The notes beneath the pieces are model-generated. The model saw only the letters and a program-made list of their open reading frames with translations. It was not told the origin of the DNA and searched no databases. From Pholiota molesta (Eukaryota > Basidiomycota > Agaricomycetes > Agaricales > Strophariaceae), in NCBI GenBank assembly GCA_014925825.1, contig JACGCK010000001.1:682001-746000 (forward strand): a stretch of 64,000 nt of DNA, given 5' to 3'. Shown one piece after another: positions 57,734 through 64,000 of the stretch; position 1 is the stretch's first letter, and every line of letters begins with the position of its first letter. A program made the position numbers and the translations under genes.

Positions 57734-59640
57734 TTATATGAGCCCTTGCTTCTTGAGATCGTCGTATGTCTTGCGGTTATACACATTTCCTTCATCATCT
57801 TCGAGTTCTTCCATAGTTTCTTGTTCAAATATTTCGTGGCGGCCTTCCTGCTTTAACTTTTCGGCCACTGTGATTGAAAGTCAGTAACCACCAAACAATT
57901 ACAGATAACATAGACCTACAGGCTAGAGCATCTTCGATCTTTGTGATTTCGTGAAAATGTTTGGTGTTAGGAAGCCCAAGCGCTCGCATGCCAAATGCAT
58001 GTCGTGATTCCTAAAAAATGACGCATTAACACATGGAAAGATCAGAAATACAAAAAATCACATACTTGGAAGTGGCGGTCGAAGTTTTTTCTGGAGAACA
58101 AGAACGATGGGTGAAACCAAACATCGTGTCAAAAGCATAGGGGCACATACCTTCCCATGTATACGTGATCCGAACAAATTTCACATCGATATTCTACTCC
58201 AAGACCATGAAGTTTGTATAACCAATAGGGAATTGGTTTCCCGTCCCATCCAAGAGGTAATTTGAGAGGATTATAGATTCTCTCCTCTTCTTCATCTTCT
58301 TCGCCGGCTCCATCTGCTGCGGCAGCAGGTGCAGATACTGTCGGATTTGACTGTTCCAAAAGTTCTTGTTCCCGTTCTCGTGCCGTTAGTGAGAAGCGAC
58401 GCTCCACGTTGGACTTCGTCTCGTTCAGTATAGGAACCAGTGCCGTGAGAAGCTCGGTCGCGAGATATGTATAATAAGCTGAATTTCGAATGCGAAGCTT
58501 TGCGGAGGATTGGGTGGCATGCGGTGTTGCCTCGACATGCCCAGAACCATTGGGATTGGCGGCAGGTTCACCAGATGAAGCTTGTTTGGCGACGGCTTTG
58601 ATATGTTTTTTCGAAGTTAGGTGTGCGTCATAGACAGTTTGCTTTGAATAAAGCTTCTGGCCTATATGGAATATCCAGGAGAACGATGAGAATGAAAATG
58701 AGCGCGGATGACATGGAAATAGACTGCTTACATGCGTTACACCATATGCCACCGTTTTCAGAGCCATTTGCTTGGTTTTTTGCCTCGGCAAGGTCTTCCC
58801 AGCCTGAAATCTCGTTTGCATCCCACTTCGTGTCGAACTCCATGGCAGCATTATGCTGGCGAGTTTCGACATCTTCCAAAGGTTGAGTCTTTTTGGTGAA
58901 CGATAATAGATAACTATGGAGGTTTTTTATATATCTAAGTATCGAGTCATCAATAAGCATACTCCGCAAAAAAGAAACAGGACTGCGCACGTTTCGAAAT
59001 CTTTGGTTAACCGCGTCTCTTTTGGTAGGTCGGAATGAACGGGGCCGTTCTGAGCTGCAAGGAGAAGGTCGAGATATTGTAGATAGCCTGGACGCTTGCC
59101 AATGTTCTTCAAGTTGTTATATGCGGTGTGATTGGCGTAAAGGTCGAGATACTTTCCATAACCTTCTTCACCCGAGAAAAGCAAAGCAATAGCTAGGAAA
59201 CCAGAAATAATTAGTTGATATCTTCTATGACATAGGTACGACTCACGATCTTCTTCCTCGTATTCTTCGTCTCCATCCTGACCAGGCTCATCAAGAAATG
59301 CCGCAATCTCAAGGTCAAAGCCTACTGACACAGCATCTGGATATTTATTGTAGTGTTCTTGAATTTTGCCCAGCCGCGAATAGAATTCGGACAGGTCATT
59401 TTGCTGGGATGGTAGGGATAATGCGTCTAGTTCTGCTTTTCTGGCTTCTTCGTCCTGGTACAGATTGTTCAGAGTTGTGACCCTTGCTGAGATGCGGTCC
59501 AGTATTTGGGATGCTTTGTGTTCATTTTGCAAGTTTTTCTCGTGGGTTGAGTTTGGGCGCGACAGAAGAGTATATAGAGCTCGCTCAAAACGCTCTACCT
59601 CTTCGTGGGTTTGACGTTGAAGTTCCAGGATAGAGTCCAT
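57734..59640 (-). CDS. SF3A3: Splicing factor 3a subunit 3 (SF3A3/Prp9/Sap61)
   Basis: A U2 snRNP subunit needed for branch-point recognition. Intact, from the ATG at 59640: [82 protein letters not shown]2H2 finger, [20 protein letters not shown] with HLTSKKH, is split by an intron. A matrin-type finger is at the C-terminus ([26 protein letters not shown]), and the protein ends [13 protein letters not shown]. The order and the length of about 530 residues match the family. It is head to head with FAL1, 115 bases away. Confidence 0.94.
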
Positions 59641-59755
59641 AGTTGATGGTGCGGAGCGTAGCCGTTTGTGGTTATGGCGCTGACTCGGTCAGCTAAAGCG
59701 CTGTCACGTTCAAACTCCGCCCTTCTCCTCAATACATTCAACCACCACCTCAAAA
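59641..59755. promoter_or_regulatory. Shared divergent promoter (SF3A3 / FAL1)
   Basis: Only 115 bases separate two start codons, and no TATA box is seen. Both products act on spliced mRNA, so co-expression from one bidirectional promoter is plausible. Confidence 0.5.
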
Positions 59756-61404
<1,649 letters not shown>

Positions 61405-63317
61405 AACCATCAAATGCTGCAAAAGCTTGTTCACTTGTATAGGAGCTGTTTCGATTACTTGTTACTCGTGTATTCTAATGTTATATCCTGTTAACACATC
61501 TTGGATTCAAGCGAGGGTTCAGCTTTTTTATCATTTTATTTAGACCTTGCGAAATACATGTGTTGTCTTCCACCAGAGTGCTGCCTTATTACATACATGA
61601 CTTATTTCCCAATAGTACTTTGATATTCGCTTGAAGCTTAAATAACGCCTAAGTCAAGAGAATCGCTAACTATTTTGCTTCGATGCATGAAACATCTGAT
61701 TAACGCTGAACGCGGCCCGAACAACACTTGATTCCAGAATTTAACCTACGAAATCGCGTGTGGCCTTCGCTAACAATCGCTAACGTGGCTTTGATCGAAA
61801 AATAGTGAGTCCCAAGGTTTTGCGTGCGTGTAATTAATCGAACAGTTACGCTACGTGAATCTGATTAACAGCATGCGGAATGTCACCGATGTGATCTGGG
61901 ATAGATTTGCAGTTTTCTCACTTAATTCTGCCGAGAATACTGGATTTAAGGATTTCCTCCCTGAGACTAAAGTCGAAGGTGTTGAGATGCCTCTTGCATG
62001 CCTCGGATGGTTGTGAGTTAGACGAGCATGTCATACAAGTTGTAGGACTAAGATAGTAAATGAAAGTACCTGGGAGGAAATATGTGTTCAGATATTTTAC
62101 TTTTCGGATTTCGCAGCGATTCGGAGGTCTCCAGCGATTCCAATCCACCTCAGAATGTTCTTAAATGAACACAAGGGATTGTGATGGCAATCGCGTCGGT
62201 ATTTCGGATTATACAGGGGAGCGGAAGAACTCGAAGGCTGCGCAATCGAGTGTGGTGTCTTCGCCAAAGAAATGTACCCGCAAATGCAGCTCTCTTCCCT
62301 AGCGAGCGTGTGTACCACTATAAATTGTGAAACTTGGTGGTGTCTTGACATTTTTATTATCTTTGGGTCTAGGCCACTGTGAACGACTCGAATCTGACGC
62401 GAATCTAGGGTGATGTGTGTGTGCTGCAAGCTATTCACGTTCGAAGGGAAGCATGCGCTTTGCGCCTGTGTTGGACCAAGGGGAAAGTTTTCAGTAACGC
62501 CGAGGGATTGTGGCGACAACGATCGCATATCCAGATCGCCAAATCAACCACGGCGGACATGAGGCTGGTCTTGCATATGGTCGTATGGAGTGGTGAGTAC
62601 CATATTGCCTGATCCTACGCGATGCTTCCCAGACGAAATGAGAATGCGACGCCGACGAATCACGACGCCTAGACCTTAAAGCAGCGAATATTGGAATGAA
62701 GAATTCGACTCAGGCTAGAAGATAGACATACTCAGCATAAAGCACTATATAAGGCTAATTTGGCCATAGTTTGCGCTTTTGGAATATACAAGAAATTTTG
62801 ACGCATGGCGGAGTATTTAAGGATAATGATCGTCAGGTGCGGTATTTGATCTCGATTCACCATAGAGATCTGGTGTGCCGGATTTAACATTTACGTAGAG
62901 CGAGCTTTGAGATTTTTATTGCCTGCTTCTCACCTAAAATGATAAATCATCGACGATCCTTCGGACGTGGAGGAGTCGGCCATTACGCTTTGATTACGCT
63001 TAGGAAAGTTCCGAATATGCGCCAAAATGTGGGTCAGAGCTCGAAATAGGCAGAGGTTAACACAAGAACCGTGGTTCGCACAAAGAGTTCAGGTTCTATG
63101 GCAAATATACTGCGTCCTCGATATGGTCGTGGGGAGAGTCCAAAATTTCAAAATCATGCGGTGGGTAACGAAGGCTTGGACCACGAATCATTATTACAGA
63201 GCATGGTGCATGAAGTGAAACCTATAAAAAGGGTTAGTTTCCGCTGGATGTTGCAGTTCATCCCTTGCTTTGCATTTGTTCTCAAGTGTTTTCGATATTC
63301 TGTGTTTTTATCATGTG
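61405..63317. other. Gene-poor region at right end
   Basis: 1.9 kb with no convincing gene. The sequence AATCGCTAAC appears twice (near 61662 and 61774). TATATAAGG occurs near 62745 without a recognisable downstream gene. It may hold transposon relics or regulatory DNA; nothing decisive is visible. Confidence 0.45.
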
Positions 63318-63797
63318 CTATTTTCGAAGGTGTGTTGGCAGTGATAAAAAGCAAGGACAAGAATGACTCACGATTAAACCTGCTGGCCACAGAGTTCGTA
63401 ATGTGTATACAAAGTAAACGAATTCTTTCTCAGTCTTTGATTCCATTGACATTATTTCTGGAAGATGTGGCCATGGTGTTACGCTGGTATATATTTCACT
63501 TCGTGCGTCAGATGCGATGTTAAACTGAATGATTTGTCCTCCAGCCAGAAGAAGAGGTGTGTAGTTGTCGAGACCGGAGAATGCAAGTCTAATTGGCGCC
63601 GACAGATCAAATGCGACCTGGTGAATTGCAAATTCAGTCCGGCGCACCCAAGCACCTGCCAACCGCCGCATTGTACTCAATCTTGTTGGCAATAGTAGGT
63701 CATTTTCCATGAGTGCGCGTAACTGGCCTAATGTTACATACCAGTCATCAGTACCCCCAGCAGTATTCTCCACACATCGAGAAATTATGTCCAACAT
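63318..63797 (-). CDS. Uncharacterised protein, possibly an F-box-type fragment
   Basis: An open frame of 159 residues from a true ATG at 63797. It has Leu-rich, Trp-containing sequence (LRALMENDLLLPTRLSTMRR, AGAWVRRTEFAIHQVAFDLS, LLLAGGQIIQFNIAS) that loosely recalls the post-F-box region of the large agaric F-box family. No F-box itself is seen. Introns may extend it in either direction. Function and even coding status are uncertain. Confidence 0.3.
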   Translation of the reverse strand: MLDIISRCVENTAGGTDDWYVTLGQLRALMENDLLLPTRLSTMRRLAGAWVRRTEFAIHQVAFDLSAPIRLAFSGLDNYTPLLLAGGQIIQFNIASDARSEIYTSVTPWPHLPEIMSMESKTEKEFVYFVYTLRTLWPAGLIVSHSCPCFLSLPTHLRK

Positions 63798-64000
63798 GTA
63801 GCAATTAAGCTGGGATTGTCGGCTGGTGGAGTGTATAGCGTTTCGTTCAAGAGCCTGAAGCCTGGATAAATGAGACGAGAAGGGAAAAAGTAATATGCAT
63901 GAAACGGCTAATAAATACAGTACATAGAATAGAGTTGCAACTTGACAAGGCGCTATTTGCGAGCGGGAGTAATTATTATCTGAAAGGCCCCGAATTAAGT

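Overview
The window is nuclear DNA of a mushroom-forming basidiomycete, most likely Agaricales. Genes on both strands are broken by many 50-60 bp GT-AG introns, and the gene content is typically fungal: a GH18 chitinase, a Kex1-type carboxypeptidase, the ERMES subunit Mdm34, Orm1, an Uds1-domain septation protein and a MetX-type serine O-acetyltransferase. I see no rRNA, tRNA, CRISPR array or intact transposon. About 24 protein genes can be supported.

Layout. 0-14 kb: 3' part of a sugar transporter, chitinase, CNH-domain protein, a thioredoxin-fold ER protein, KEX1 carboxypeptidase, a hypothetical protein. 14-20 kb: eIF3m, a B-box/DUF2009 protein, two tandem genes for small secreted proteins. 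21-32 kb: STIMATE-family membrane protein, SEC18/NSF, an inverted and decayed third copy of the small secreted protein gene, PP1 inhibitor-2, MTD1. 31-43 kb: ORM1, a virilizer-like m6A-writer subunit, MDM34, Uds1-domain coiled-coil protein. 44-53 kb: serine O-acetyltransferase, a large Ser/Pro-rich protein, ESCRT-III CHMP1/Did2, SVP26. 53-61 kb: synaptojanin-like phosphatase, SF3A3, eIF4A-III/FAL1. 61-64 kb is gene-poor with one weak ORF at the right edge.

How genes sit together. Head-to-head pairs with short shared promoters recur: SF3A3/FAL1 (115 bp), MDM34/Uds1 (118 bp), ORM1/virilizer (175 bp), STIMATE/SEC18 (214 bp), CHMP1/SVP26 (268 bp), thioredoxin-like/KEX1 (281 bp). Many products act on ER, Golgi, endosome or contact-site membranes (SEC18, ORM1, MDM34, STIMATE, CHMP1, SVP26, synaptojanin, KEX1). 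Three act in RNA processing (virilizer, SF3A3, FAL1).

Two things stand out. First, an apparently undescribed family of small secreted proteins with a conserved Arg-Arg-Gln processing-like site at the end of exon 1: two tandem copies at 18.6-20.3 kb and a decayed inverted copy at 27.3-28.0 kb. Second, many otherwise well conserved genes, including essential ones (eIF3m, SEC18, MTD1), are broken by single-base frame slips, often at short homopolymers. This looks like systematic indel error in the assembly rather than gene death, so exon joins stated here for those genes bridge such breaks.
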